DNA of 64,000 bases from Gerris lacustris (Eukaryota; Arthropoda; Insecta; Hemiptera; Gerridae): positions 35,496,345 to 35,560,344 of the forward strand of contig OX578286.1 of the NCBI GenBank assembly GCA_951217055.1, in the 5' to 3' direction. The notes under the pieces are model-generated. The model saw only the letters and a program-made list of their open reading frames with translations, was not told the origin of the DNA and did no database searches. Positions 32,105 to 42,719 of the stretch are shown here, in pieces. Position 1 is the first letter of the stretch. Each line of letters begins with the position of its first letter. The position numbers and the translations under genes were made by a program.

Positions 32105-32689
32105 GCACTGGAAAACTTGCCCCGTACATGGGGCACGTTTTCCTCTGTGTTATAACTGAATTTTTTAAGAAACCGTTAATTACCTAATAATTAAAAGTTG
32201 CACGAGGTTGTAGAGCAGGTTTCAACGATTATTTTGATATAAAACTCATTCTTTAAATCATAACTGGAAAAAGCAGAAAAATCAAGGAAAAAAATTGTGG
32301 AAAACGTGCCCCGGTCTCCCCTACAATCGTCAATGTAATGAAAACCTTTCGTGATGCATATTATTGAAAAGCTCTTTAAGACTACAGTAATTGTTGTTAT
32401 GTACATTTTTGTCATCTTTTCATTTAGGAGGGGGGTAAAATTGAAAATACTGGAAAAATATTTCTATAACCTATATCTATATAAATTAAAATGAATGTTT
32501 GTATATATGTATGTCTCTTACGCCAATATTGTACAAGTATATATTGTAAATTGTAATATAAAGTATCATTTAAGGCAACATTATTTATGCCTAAATAAAC
32601 CATTTATAAGGTATTTCAAAGGCAACAGCTATACATTTTTTATGTTATTAATGTTATTCAGGCGGTACGAAGTTCGCCGGGTCAGCTAA

Positions 32690-33159
32690 TTGTTAAATAA
32701 ATAAAACAATTGCTAATTATAAATTAGAGTGTATATGGAGATAAATTAAGAGGATTTATATAAAACTAGCTAATGCTAGATATTAGTGGCTATGTTTCCT
32801 ATAATCATGTAGGCCTAGCAATTAAATTAAATTCCTAAATAGTTTTGTTTCCAAAGCCTTCTAGGAATAAAATCAGGACTATATTACGCATAATTAATTC
32901 CATTATTAAGAATATTATACTCTCCAAATCATAGTTTGGATTCTATCTATATATTTTAAAAATAGCCAGTAGAAACTAAGTAATATAGTAATAACTAACA
33001 ATGCTAATTTGACTGGGACTGCTTTAATTAGACTGGGAAGTCTTGAACAATCATCAAAAATCATGGTGCATTATTTAATTACCAGCCTCTTCATTCAATA
33101 CGGCAGTTGCACCAACAAATATTTAATAACTCTAGTTCTAGAAACAATTAATAAAATAA
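32690..33159. other. AT-rich spacer
   Basis: No recognised gene, tandem repeat or element ends. Confidence 0.4.
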
Positions 33160-33640
33160 TAAATACTCGATTTAAAGAGCATTAGTTTGAGGTTTAAGCA
33201 CTCCAATCAGAAATTAAATCGGTCAACAATTGCGAACGCCATAAGCGCCGAAAGTTAAATTTCTTTTTAAACAAATAAAATTTAGCTCTATTTAATTTAG
33301 AACCGATGAAATTATAACAAGTAAAAGTAAAAGGACCAAATTAGTAGATCTTTTAAAATTAGTTACCGCTGGCGCAATCAGCTTGTCGATTTGTCGATAC
33401 AACTTACCGTTTAGCCACAATAAGCCTCTAAAATAACTTTAAAGTGCGTCCGCCATCTTTAATTTTTTAGGGGGGGGATATATTTTTTTAACTTTTCGGA
33501 TTTTTTCAATGGGCTTAGGCCAATTTCCGACCAAACGCAAAAAACCGCAAGTCTCTAGGTGGTCTAGAAGTATATAATAATAGTAGTAAAGTAATAATAT
33601 AATAGTGAGTCTGTGGGGTTTGTTTACGGCGCGGCGGGTC
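33160..33640 (+). repeat. dispersed repeat (ACTTACCGTTTAGCC family), copy 2
   Basis: Collinear with 17270-17740: CTCGATTTAAAGAGCATTAG, GATCTTTTAAAATTAGTTAC, ACTTACCGTTTAGCCACAAT, AACCGCAAGTCTCTAG. Contains a G8 run at 33470. The minus-strand open frame at 33439-33642 is incidental. Confidence 0.75.
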
Positions 33641-34394
33641 AACCTATTTTTTTAGGTTATGTTTTATATACTTTTTTTTATAAAATTGTTAATAACTTTG
33701 GTTCTACTCAATATTTTTAGATGAAACCAAGCCTACAAATTGCGCAACATGTTTGCGCTCACCCCTGAAAAAAAGTAATCGATTTCATTTAGCCAGTTTT
33801 GCGCCTATAAAGTCTGACTGGGGCGATAGACACACATACATACCCACATACATGCACGAAAAAAGTTAAGGCCGAATTCGGTTTTTGGAATGTCTAAAAT
33901 GAAAAAGTATCCAAAAAATTTTCAATTCTAACCAATGTACAGACAAAACTTTAATTTTTTATATAGAGATAGATATATCTCCTCGTACAATAATACTTGT
34001 ATTTATTTATCAAAGTAGCTTTCGGGTTTTATAAATATATCAGCAGAAATAAGCATACTTAATAAATATTCATTTTATTAAGTCTTCTTCCCGTCCATTT
34101 TCCTTTTCTGTCTTCAGGAATATCATTTATATAATCGAGTAGTGTGCCGACGACTCACCTCCGAAATTATTTTTTAATGCTGAACTAACCCAACCACACA
34201 AATTCCAATTAAAATAAAATAGACTGCCATAATTGGTGTGGCACATAGCTTCCTCGCATCATATCCACGTACTTTATTGATTGTATGCTTCTACAAGCCA
34301 TTTATTGTCTAATTTGTTTAATTGTTTCCCCCGTTTTTTAATCTGTCAAAATTGATTGGATTTTTTACACAAATTAAAGTATCAATTTAGCATA
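33641..34394. other. spacer with one dispersed motif
   Basis: No gene recognised. A GTGTGGCACATAGCTTCCTC copy is at 34238-34258 and an ACACACATACATACCCACAT tract at 33830. Confidence 0.45.
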
Positions 34395-34598
34395 AGTTAA
34401 AGAGCGCTGACGGTTCAAATTAATCTAGGGCTATTTGTGGGCTTCTTTCGATAAACCATAAAAGTTTCATCAGTTAGGTACTTTTGAAGCTATAGGTGTA
34501 AATAAATGTATGTCTGTGCCCATGTGGAAGAGAAAAAAATGAGCGCAGAAAGTTAAAACTTATATGGGACCAAAAATGAGCTAATTATGGCCTACCAT
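34395..34598 (+). mobile_element. GACAGACAGAC repeat, 5' part, interrupted
   Basis: TAAAGAGCGCTGACGGTTCA through TATGGGACCAAAAATGAGCT and CCTACCATA match 14467-14690. The match stops exactly where the hAT end AGGGTTACCATAT begins. The 3' hairpin of this repeat (GCTTACCTTTGGTAAGC, TCGGAAGCAAAA) reappears at 35304-35333, so one copy was split. Confidence 0.75.
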
Positions 34599-35300
34599 AG
34601 GGTTACCATATCACCCGTTTTTCCCGGAAACCACCCGTTTTTTAATCGGTTTTTTTCCCCCCGGTTGAAAACCCCCCCAAAATGGCAAAACCTAATTAAT
34701 TTACAAGTGTTACAAATAATGAATTAATAATTAATAAGTAATTTACTAGTGTTACAAACGTAACCCTTATTACCTTTTTAATTAAAATAAAAACCCCTTT
34801 TAAAATTAATTGAAAACAAAACCTCATATAATAAATTAAAAAATTGGTCCGAGACAACACAGACTAACTCTCATATATGAGTTCATAATTACATAGCCCA
34901 TTGCTTTCCGTTTATTAGTTTTCTGAGGTACATTTAATTGTTATTGAACACTTTATTAAAATGTATCATAAAAATAACTTCTCCTGGGCGGGGAATCGAA
35001 CACGACCTCTCTCGGTCCGCGTTTAAAGCTATTTTCTCAGGAACTAGATTTTTCCCGGGAAAACGGCTTATATCGTTGGATTCGTAAACATAAGCATAAG
35101 GACTACATTTTAGAATGTTTTAATGAAAATTGTCGGAACCATTTTCAAGAAATTGGTTTTTTTTCACGTTTTTTCAGAGTTTTTGGGGGGTAGCGCCTCC
35201 AAATGTGGAGCTAAAATTCATTTCTCGATTTCACCTCGGGGTATGCTTTTTCTGAACATGTATGCCAAATTTCGTCAAAATCAGCCCAGTAGCTTATTAG
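34599..35300. mobile_element. partial hAT composite containing a reversed B-box repeat
   Basis: Starts AGGGTTACCATATCACCCG and follows the element at 38031 through GGTTGAAAACCCCCC and AAATTAAAAAATTGGTCCGA, where a reversed B-box repeat begins at the identical junction (GGTCCGAGACAAC, then CTTCTCCTGGGCGGGGAATC). It ends inside that repeat at about 35300, so the right hAT end is deleted. Confidence 0.78.
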
Positions 35301-35439
35301 GCAGCTTACCTTTGGTAAGCTCGGAAGCAAAATGTTTGTTTTGATTTGTTCGTCTTCAAATAGAAATAATAATTTATCTTAATAAATATAATAACTTGTG
35401 TAAAAATTAATTTACTTAATTTTTTTGAAGTGAAACTTC

Positions 35440-36770
35440 TTTGGCGGCGGTAGAGTGAATTTTTTCATATAGTGACATCGCGTAACGAAGTTTGCGATTC
35501 GAGACTCGTCCAAGTTTCCAACATTTTTACAGATTAATTGTAATGAAATTTATGAGATGGAAGTAATGAAACGGAAATTGTTTCGAGACTAATCCTGGTG
35601 AAAGATTTATCTGTAAAAAATCTATCCCCCAGGCGAGATGCGATCCACCGACCATGTGAATATGAAGCCGACGTGCTATCCATTGCTCCATTATATTGAC
35701 GAATTGATAGAAAACAAAATTGGTATATAAGCGTAATATTAGATAGGTTATAATTAGACTAGGTTCATGGCAACGGGCTTAATTGTATACTTAGAAAAAA
35801 AAAAAAAACTAATTAAATTAATATAAGTTATTATATCTATTTAAAGACCAGCAAATCAAAACAAATATTTATTTTTATTGGAATAAATGTGGTTGCCATA
35901 GCGAAGCAATATTTTTTTTCAATTAAATTTCCCATAAAAATTTCTTAATCCTGAAATATGAAATATGTAATAAATTCGTCAAAAAATGAAGGAGAGCAAT
36001 GTATTCTAAAACTAAAGTTTCACTTCTAATGCGTGAGAGCCTCACACAATTTTTTTTATAAATATGCAATTAAGCCCGTTACTGCGGGCTTAACGGCTTG
36101 TCATTTATATAATCGAATAGTTTCCCGACGGTGACGATGATGTACCTCGAAATGATTTTTGTTATTGCTAAGCTAAAGGCAACCACATTTATTCCAATGA
36201 AAATAAATGTTTGTTTCGATTTGTCGGTCTTCAAATAGATATAATTACCTATCTAAATAGATTTCTAAATCAATTTACTTAATTTTACTTTTTTCTAAAT
36301 ATAGAATTAAGAATTAAGCCCGTTGCTACGGGGTTGCCTGCTCGTTACATAATATGATTCCTGGAAAACATCTAAATAATTTTTATAGGTTTTATAACAA
36401 TATAGTATAATAAAAATAAAACCTAAATTTTTAAAAAAAATATGTGTGAGGCTCTCACGCATTAGAAGTGAAACTTAAGTTCTAGAATGCATTGCTCTCT
36501 TTCATTTTTTGACGAATTTATTATTTCAGGATTAAGAAATGGTTATGGGAAATTTAATTGAAAGAAAATATATTGCTACGCTAAGGCAACCACATTTATT
36601 CCAATAAAAATAAATGTTTGTTTTGATTTGCTGGTCTTTAAATAGATATAATACAATTAATCTGTAAAAATGTTACACTTGGACGAGTCTCGAATCGCAA
36701 ACTTCGTTACACGATTTCACTCTATGAAAAAATTCACTCTACCGCCGCCAAAGAAGTTTCACTTAAAAAA
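35440..36770. mobile_element. 1.3-kb foldback element with tRNA-like segment
   Basis: The outer arms (GGCGGCGGTAGAGTGAATTT ... CGAATCGCAAACTTCG mirrored) and inner arms (GGCAACCACATTTATTCC; GAGGCTCTCACGCATTAGAA) are inverted copies. At 35622-35695, minus strand, TGGAGCAATGGATAGCACG then GGTGGATCGCATCTC looks like a decayed tRNA (A box and degraded B box). Perfect small hairpins such as AAGCCCGTTACTGCGGGCTT (36073-36092) occur in the centre. No coding capacity. Confidence 0.75.
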
Positions 36771-38030
36771 AAAAACTAATAAAAATCAAATAACACACTT
36801 CGTTTTGAAGCATGGGAATCCATTTGGTGATATTTAATACTTAAATTTATTATTTAAATTAATTATACCAGCAGTAAGCTGGTATTACAAAAAAATGGGG
36901 AATGTGTTGTACTCGCACTAATGAGTTATTGGATATTGTATAGCAGCACTCCCATAACCCCTGACTAGATCAAAAAGTCATTATTGTGGGGCAAACACTA
37001 GCTGCGTAAATAGTCTTGGTAAAAAGGCATTTTAATGCAGACTGAAGCTAAAATTGCCTATCGAGAACATTCAGCCCTTTACAAAATAATACAAAATATA
37101 CTTATCAATAATAGATTTTTGCTTCTTTATTTAACATTTAGTTGTATTTAAAAGTTTTTATATTAGTTAAAATGGATTTTGTGTTTATTCGTTATCAACT
37201 AGAGATATAACAAAATTAAGGTTTTTGGATTACATCTGATACAAGACCTTCTCTAGTTCTCTATCTCGCCGCTCAACAGCACTTCCCGGTCTTAATACGT
37301 CGCGTCAGAGAGGTTACGTAAAAGTGACAAAGGTTGCTGTGACTTCATGCACCCTCCACGATTTTTCGTCAGGTTATCTTTTCTGGCTCATAATAAACCA
37401 TTGTTTACTAGTGTTCTGTAAGCATTTTATAGTTTTTTCCTCTTTTTATTCTATTAAAAGCTTTTTTAACTGTTTTTAACCTTATCATATATCAGTAACA
37501 TCATTAATAAGCCAATAAATGTATACCTACATTTTAGATGATAAAACAAATAATTCTCACAAATAACTCAAAGAAGATGTAAAATAACTTACTCACAGAT
37601 GTGCTCTTTTTACTCCATTAAAAGCTTTTATAACTGTTTTTAACCTTATCATGTATCAGTAACATCATTAATAAGCCAATAAATGTATACATTATAGATG
37701 ATAAAACAAATAATTGATTAAAAAATAATAATAAAATAAAATAGCACTGATAAACCCCACCTATATCCAATGTTATGAGCCAGCTAACCTAACAACACAC
37801 ACTTTTTTACGTAAGTGACGTGTGACGTCACACTTCCCCGGCGTATATTATATTAACTCTCTACCTTATCATGTATTTTATCGACGTTTTCCCGAAGTTA
37901 AGCAAAGGCCATGAATATATTTGTGTATCATATGAAATATGTACACTATCTAATTTCACTACAGGATTTTTGTACAGACAATATTTCTGACTTAATGTAG
38001 GTCTTTAAAAAAAACTAACCAACCTATCTT
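36771..38030. other. spacer with a 165-bp-spaced direct duplication
   Basis: About 120 bp (CTCTTTTTATTCTATTAAAAG to GATGATAAAACAAATAATT) at 37439-37555 recurs at 37603-37715 in the same direction. Also an unassigned GC-balanced block at 36880-36990 (GTACTCGCACTAATGAGTTA). No gene. Confidence 0.6.
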
Positions 38031-38251
38031 AGGGTTACCATATCACCCGTTTTTCCCGGAAACCACTCGTTTTTTAATCGGGTTTTTTCCCCCCGGTTGA
38101 AAACCCCCCAAAATGGTAAAACCACCCGTTTTTACAATGCTCAGAAAATGTTATTCAGTAATTTACTAGTGTTACAAACGTAGCCCTTATTACCTTATTA
38201 ATTTAAATAAAAACACTTTTAAAACAAAACCTCATATAATAAATTAAAAAA

Positions 38252-39090
38252 TTGGTCCGAGACAACTCAAACAAACTTCCTCATATGCGGGTTCATAATT
38301 ACTTAGCCCAGTACTTTCCGTTTATTAGTTTTCTGAGGTACATATTTAATTGTGGCTAAATCGGATTTTACGTGCCCCAGAAATTGTTCGTACTTTTTCC
38401 TACTTGATTTTAGAGAAATTATGTATGTATGATTTGTTCATAGGAGAGTTTATATCCCTTTGTCTAAAAATATGTTGGAGTACAGAAAAGGGTACACAAA
38501 ATTAAGGTTTTTAATATAATATACGGGATTTTATCACCTAACCTCAAAGTGGGGGCACGTACAATCCGATTTTACCTTAATTGTTATTGAACACTTTATT
38601 AAAATTTATCATAACAATAACTTCTCCTGGGCTGGGAATCGAACCCGGCCTCTCTCGGTCCGCGTTTAAAGCTATTTTCTCAGGAACTAGATTTTTACCG
38701 GGAAAACAGCTTATATCGTTGGATTCGTATAAATATAAGGACTATATTTTAGAATGTTTTAATCAAAATCGTCGGAACCGTTTTCGAAATATATTTTTTT
38801 CACGTTTTTTCAGAGTTTTTGGGGGGTAGCGCCCCCAAATGTGGAGCTAAAATACGTTTCTCGATTTCCCCTCGGGGTATGCTTTTTCTGAACCAAATGT
38901 ATGCCAAATTTCGTCAAAATCAGCCAAGTAGCTTAGACTCCAGGCGTCTGCACAGTCGGCAGACGACAGACAGACATTTTTTAAACCACTTTTTTGGACT
39001 CAGGGGACCTCAAAACGTGTAAATCCATCAAAATCTCAAAATTGAATTTTCGCGCCATCACAATATCTTCTCTTCATATGAGAAAGTAAA
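38252..39090 (-). mobile_element. B-box-bearing repeat nested in the hAT composite
   Basis: Reverse copy of 13745-14385, from CATATGAGAAAGTA at 39090 back to TTGGTCCGAGACAACTC at 38252. The B-box-like GGTTCGATTCCC is at about 38634-38646 (minus strand). Split by the MITE at 38353-38576. Confidence 0.8.
38353..38576. mobile_element. 224-bp MITE with 7-bp target duplication
   Basis: Inverted ends: TAAATCGGATTTTACGTGCC at left, and GGCACGTACAATCCGATTTTA at right. TTAATTG flanks both sides (38346-38352; 38577-38583). The interior has CATAGGAGAGTTTATATCCC. Its ends differ from the MITE at 53545 although the core is shared. Confidence 0.82.
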
Positions 39091-39746
39091 AATACAATAC
39101 ACAAAATAAGAATAAGACATATTTACCATTTCATTTTGTTATTTTTTTAAATAAAATAGGACAGATTAAGTAAAACTTAATCTGTTATAAAACCTTAACC
39201 TATGTGCAGCATCAGCTATATATATAGGTCAATGTACAATTTGTTTTAAAAAAATAACAATTTAAAAATAAATATGCATCATTTTATTAAAAAAAAAAAA
39301 ATCATTAAAATTAATATCAAAATTTTATCTCCGATAGAGACAGTTCTCACCATTTTACATTCATTTTTTCAAAATTTTCCGGGGGAGGACCCCCGAACCC
39401 CCCTACAAAGTTTCCCCCGGTTTTTTAGATTTGAAATATGGTAACCCTATGTGATATTTCTGATTTAATGTACTCTTCAAAAAAATAACTAGCCTATCTT
39501 TCAGGACTTGAAGAGACGCAGATAGGTTTTTCTGGATTCATCCTCTCCAGCGCCCTCTAGTGCTGAAAAAAAGGTGATTTTGATAGCGTACTCTGTTATC
39601 ACAAAATCACAAGTACTATTTTTACGTAAAGACCTTAACAGAATAAAATGTATCCTTTCTTGTGTAGGAGAGGGTACCCTACTTTGAACTTTTCGATGCG
39701 ATGAATACCTTCAAGTGGAGTTATAAGTCTCTAAAGTTGAGTGATT

Positions 39747-39950
39747 CACTTCTTTACAGTGTTACTCCTGTTACAAAGAAAATCGATGGGAGTAACAATC
39801 TAAAGAATGTGTACGAATTGTTCTTCTTTAGACTGTTACTCCCGTTATAAAAACAGAAGTGTGATATTCCTCGGTAATAAAGTACAGTGGACTAAACCTC
39901 CCTTTGTTTAAATAGTTTGTTAGTCAAAGTCATTTATATTCTCAAAAAAT
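39747..39950 (-). mobile_element. CTTCTTTAG MITE, copy d
   Basis: CACTTCTTTACAGTGTTACTCC, small hairpin partner GGGAGTAACAATCTAAAGAA, second CTTCTTTAGACTGTTACTCC, and a core with GTACAGTGGACTAAACCTCC. The terminal arm at the right is lost in TCTCAAAAAATCTGG. Confidence 0.82.
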
Positions 39951-39979
39951 CTGGTACCGGGGTACCTCGGAACTTTTCC

Positions 39980-40660
39980 TGTAAACTCTTATCCAAATAG
40001 ATTGAAGCAGTGTTACCTTGCACTGTACTGTGTAAAATATTATCCTTGTAGATTGAAGCAGTGTTACCTTGTACTGTACTGTGTAAAATATTATCCTAGT
40101 AGATTGAAGCAGTGTTACCTTGTACTGTAATGTCTAAACTCTTATCCTAGTAGATTGAAGCAGTGTTACCTTGTACTGTACTGTGTAAAATATTATCCTA
40201 GTAGATTGAAGCAGTGTTACCTTGTACTGTACTGTGTAAACTCATCCTAATAGATTGAAGCAGCGTTACCTTGTATTTTACTGTATAAACTCTTATCCTA
40301 GTAGATTGAAGCAGTGTTACCTTGTACTGTGTAAACTCATCCTAATAGATTGAAGTAGTGTTACCTTGTACTGTACTGTATAAACTCTTATCCTAATAGA
40401 TTGAAGCAGTGTTAACTTGTACTGTACTGTGTAAACTCTTATCCTAATAGATTGAAGCAGTGTTACCTTGTACTGTACTGTGTAAAATATTATCCTAGTA
40501 GATTGAAGCAGTGTTACCTTGTACTGCACTAAGTAAACTCTTATCATAATAGATTTAAGCAGTGTTACCTCATACTTTACTGTGTGTGAACTCTTATCCT
40601 CATATATTTAAGCAGTGATACTTTTACTTTACTGTGTAAACTTTTATCCTTGTAGATTTA
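39980..40660. repeat. 51-bp minisatellite
   Basis: About thirteen units with GATTGAAGCAGTGTTACCTT and GTACTGTACTGTGTAAA, spaced 51 bp in most places. Several units are 49 bp or carry small insertions. The period is 17 codons, so the minus-strand open frame at 40317-40547 is a by-product. Confidence 0.92.
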
Positions 40661-40801
40661 AGCAGTGAAAGCTTCGTATCATAGGTATTTTAGCATTCTT
40701 AATATTTATTTAAAATTAAAATCTAATTAACAATAATGTATCAATTATAGTTTATTCAAATATATTCTTGAGTTCACACTACTTCAAGAAAAAAAATACA
40801 C

Positions 40802-40836
40802 TGCCAATTAGTGTGGCACATAGCTTCCTCGCATCC
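40802..40836 (+). repeat. conserved GTGTGGCACATAGCTTCCTC motif
   Basis: GCCAATTAGTGTGGCACATA followed by GCTTCCTCGCATCCTATC. It also occurs at 16552, 34230 and 53261 (plus) and 24958-24998 (minus). The GCCAATTAGTGTGGC part is an imperfect palindrome. Confidence 0.7.
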
Positions 40837-40929
40837 TATCATGTACTTTATTGTTATATTAACATTAAAGTTTTATTACTTTATTGTTATATTGTATATT
40901 GTGTAAGAACAATTAACATTTTTTAGCGA

Positions 40930-41226
40930 TCTTTAACACTTTATAGGGGTGTCGCTGTAGTTTTCACTAAAAAATTGTACTTGAAAAAAATGTTCGTCTC
41001 ATTGAATAGATAAGGTTTGATTTTTTCCCCGACCGAAAATTCCAATTTTAAATTTGAAGTTCACGTTTACGCGAGCGTTGCGCGTGAACGCTTGAACGGA
41101 TAACGTTGTCCAACGAACTCGACCTGAGCATTGGTAAAATAAACATGTCCACCAAATTTCATCAAAATCGGGCAACATTTACTCAAGTTATCGTCGCACG
41201 TTTCACGATTCGCGGACACACAGACC

Positions 41227-41262
<36 letters not shown>

Positions 41263-41397
41263 CGGAACCAAAAATATTCCCTGATGTCTGAAACGGATTT
41301 CTGTCTTGGATTTTTTTAAATCGGAGGCATAAAACTTTTTTGTTCTCAAAAGTGAACACAATGCTTCCGTTACCTTCGGTAAGCTCGGAAGCAAAAA
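40930..41397 (+). mobile_element. ACGCGAGCGTTGCGCGTGAA repeat joined to a GACAGAC 3' end
   Basis: TAGCGATCTTTAACACTTTA, TCACGTTTACGCGAGCGTTG, GACCTGAGCATTGGTAAAAT, CACCAAATTTCATCAAAATC, then the GACAGACAGAC tract (41222-41260), CTGAAACGGATTTCTGTC and a terminal hairpin (TTCCGTTACCTTCGGTAAGC, then TCGGAAG) with CAAAA. It appears to be the long form of the family whose shorter forms are at 14467 and 17768. Confidence 0.75.
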
Positions 41398-42606
41398 CAT
41401 CTGAAAATGTTAAGAATAGGAACAAAAAAGATTTATTTTTTTAACAAGTCTTTTATTTTTATATACATTGAACTAATATAATTCACATTACTAAGGAACT
41501 TGGCAGAAAAAATTAAAATAATTTAACAACTAAAATAAATCAAAAAAAATAATAATACCACATTTATTATTTATAATTTAAAAATTAATACTTATACTTG
41601 ACAACTTTCTTTTCTGACTAAAATATAATTAAAAACCACTGTTTTTACATTGTGTAGAATCATTAACAGATTAATTAATTAATCAATCATCAGTTGACAC
41701 TTTGAACTAATTAATGTGGTAGCAATTAGTCAGTTTTAAAAAGTCAGCTACCTGTGGATCTTTGGAAAATTTATACATTTTTTCCCTTAGATAATATTAA
41801 ATTAATGAAATAATAAAAATTAATGAAGGCAGAACTAGACTTGCTACATGATATAAAATTATACATGAGCTTCTAAGACTATACATTTAATTTAAAAAAA
41901 AGTAACATACGTTATATTTTAAAAGTAGCAAAAAATAATGGATAAAAATGCAAACTATCAAATGTTCAATATGTGAAAAAAAAAAATACGTTATTTATTT
42001 TCCCTAACAATTGCTTTAGAAATTTTACATGTAATGGAAAATGTTCGAATTTGCAACCTAAATTTCTTTAATTGAAGTTCCTTTACAAATTAAAGTGATA
42101 GCCAAAGTTTCAAAAATGCAAAATTTCTTAATGACGTTACATTTTGAAGTATCCAATTTGTTTGCCAGACCCCTGCCCTAATTTTTAAGTTTTTGCAACA
42201 TAGATTTTACATACCCATAACCACTATTTGGCTTTTCGTTAATAGATTTTAACTTGGATTAATAGTCATGGTTAAAACTTTCAATTTTAACTTTAGAAAA
42301 CTTACTCATAGTGGATTAAAACAAAATACATTTTCCTAGAGTGTATTGTAATGATTTTAAATAAGTACATTTTCAACAAAGTTGTAGCAATATAGCGAAT
42401 ACATTCTTTTGCGAATTCATAATCTTTTGTAAGATTTGCAAAATGTTCAAATCTCTGTTTAAAACGTTTAATTACTGCATTTATATAGAAACGGAATACG
42501 TCATTTTGATTAGTAAGCCGTGATAGTATTTTATTAATTTCATAAAGCTATTATAAATAAGATAAGATTTTTCATAAGTTTTCTAGATGTCCCTATTTTA
42601 TCAATG
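41398..42606. other. AT-rich spacer
   Basis: No gene, tandem array or element ends recognised. Confidence 0.45.
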
Positions 42607-42719
42607 TTAAACTTAGTTGGGTCATATAGGGTGTAAAAATATGAAGATCACTGCAAATATAGCCTGTTTATGCAGTGATCTTTATATTTTTACACCCTAT
42701 ATGACCCAAATAAGTTTAA
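42607..42719. repeat. 113-bp near-perfect palindrome
   Basis: Arms TTAAACTTAGTTGGGTCATA and AGGGTGTAAAAATAT...GATCACTGCA are mirrored with a loop of about 17 bp (AATATAGCCTGTTTA). No relative was seen elsewhere in the window. Confidence 0.88.

Larger units (their letters stand above)
30960..32321 (+). mobile_element. pogo/Tigger-like transposon, internally deleted
   Basis: Terminal inverted repeats GGGGAGACGGGGGCAC (left) and GTGCCCCGGTCTCCCC (right) differ at one base in 16. Both are flanked by TA (30958-30959; 32322-32323). The sister Helitron unit at 30828-30850 reads GTACAGGGTACAATCGTCAA across the same point and is the empty site. GGGGCACGTTTTCC motifs recur inside near both ends. It keeps only the end of a transposase gene and carries a foldback insertion. 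Confidence 0.88.
30603..32689 (+). mobile_element. Helitron-like element interrupted by a pogo-like transposon
   Basis: Begins TCTATATATAT after an A at 30602, has ATGAATGTTTGTCTG and the inner units GGTACAGGGTACAATCGTC and TTGAAAAGCTCTTTAAGA. It ends with hairpin GGCGGTACGAAGTTCGCC (32661-32678, GAA loop) and GGGTCAGCTAA followed by T. The hairpin architecture matches the element ending at 29676. Removing 30960-32321 plus one TA restores a continuous inner unit. No coding capacity of its own. Confidence 0.75.
38031..39448. mobile_element. hAT-like composite element with two nested insertions
   Basis: Terminal inverted repeats AGGGTTACCATAT / ATATGGTAACCCT. The left end continues CACCCGTTTTTCCCGG and the right end has CCCCCGGTTTTTTAG. 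Nested inside are a reversed B-box repeat (38252-39090) and, inside that, a 224-bp MITE (38353-38576). A GC block, CCGGGGGAGGACCCCCG (39379), resembles that inside the hAT at 2995. No 8-bp duplication is evident: instead, a diverged 50-bp direct repeat (ATATTTCTGACTTAATGTA) flanks it. Confidence 0.75.

Noticed and set aside
35622..35695. A tRNA gene (minus strand)
   Set aside because: The B box is degraded (GGTGGATCGCATC), the stems pair poorly, and it lies inside a foldback repeat.
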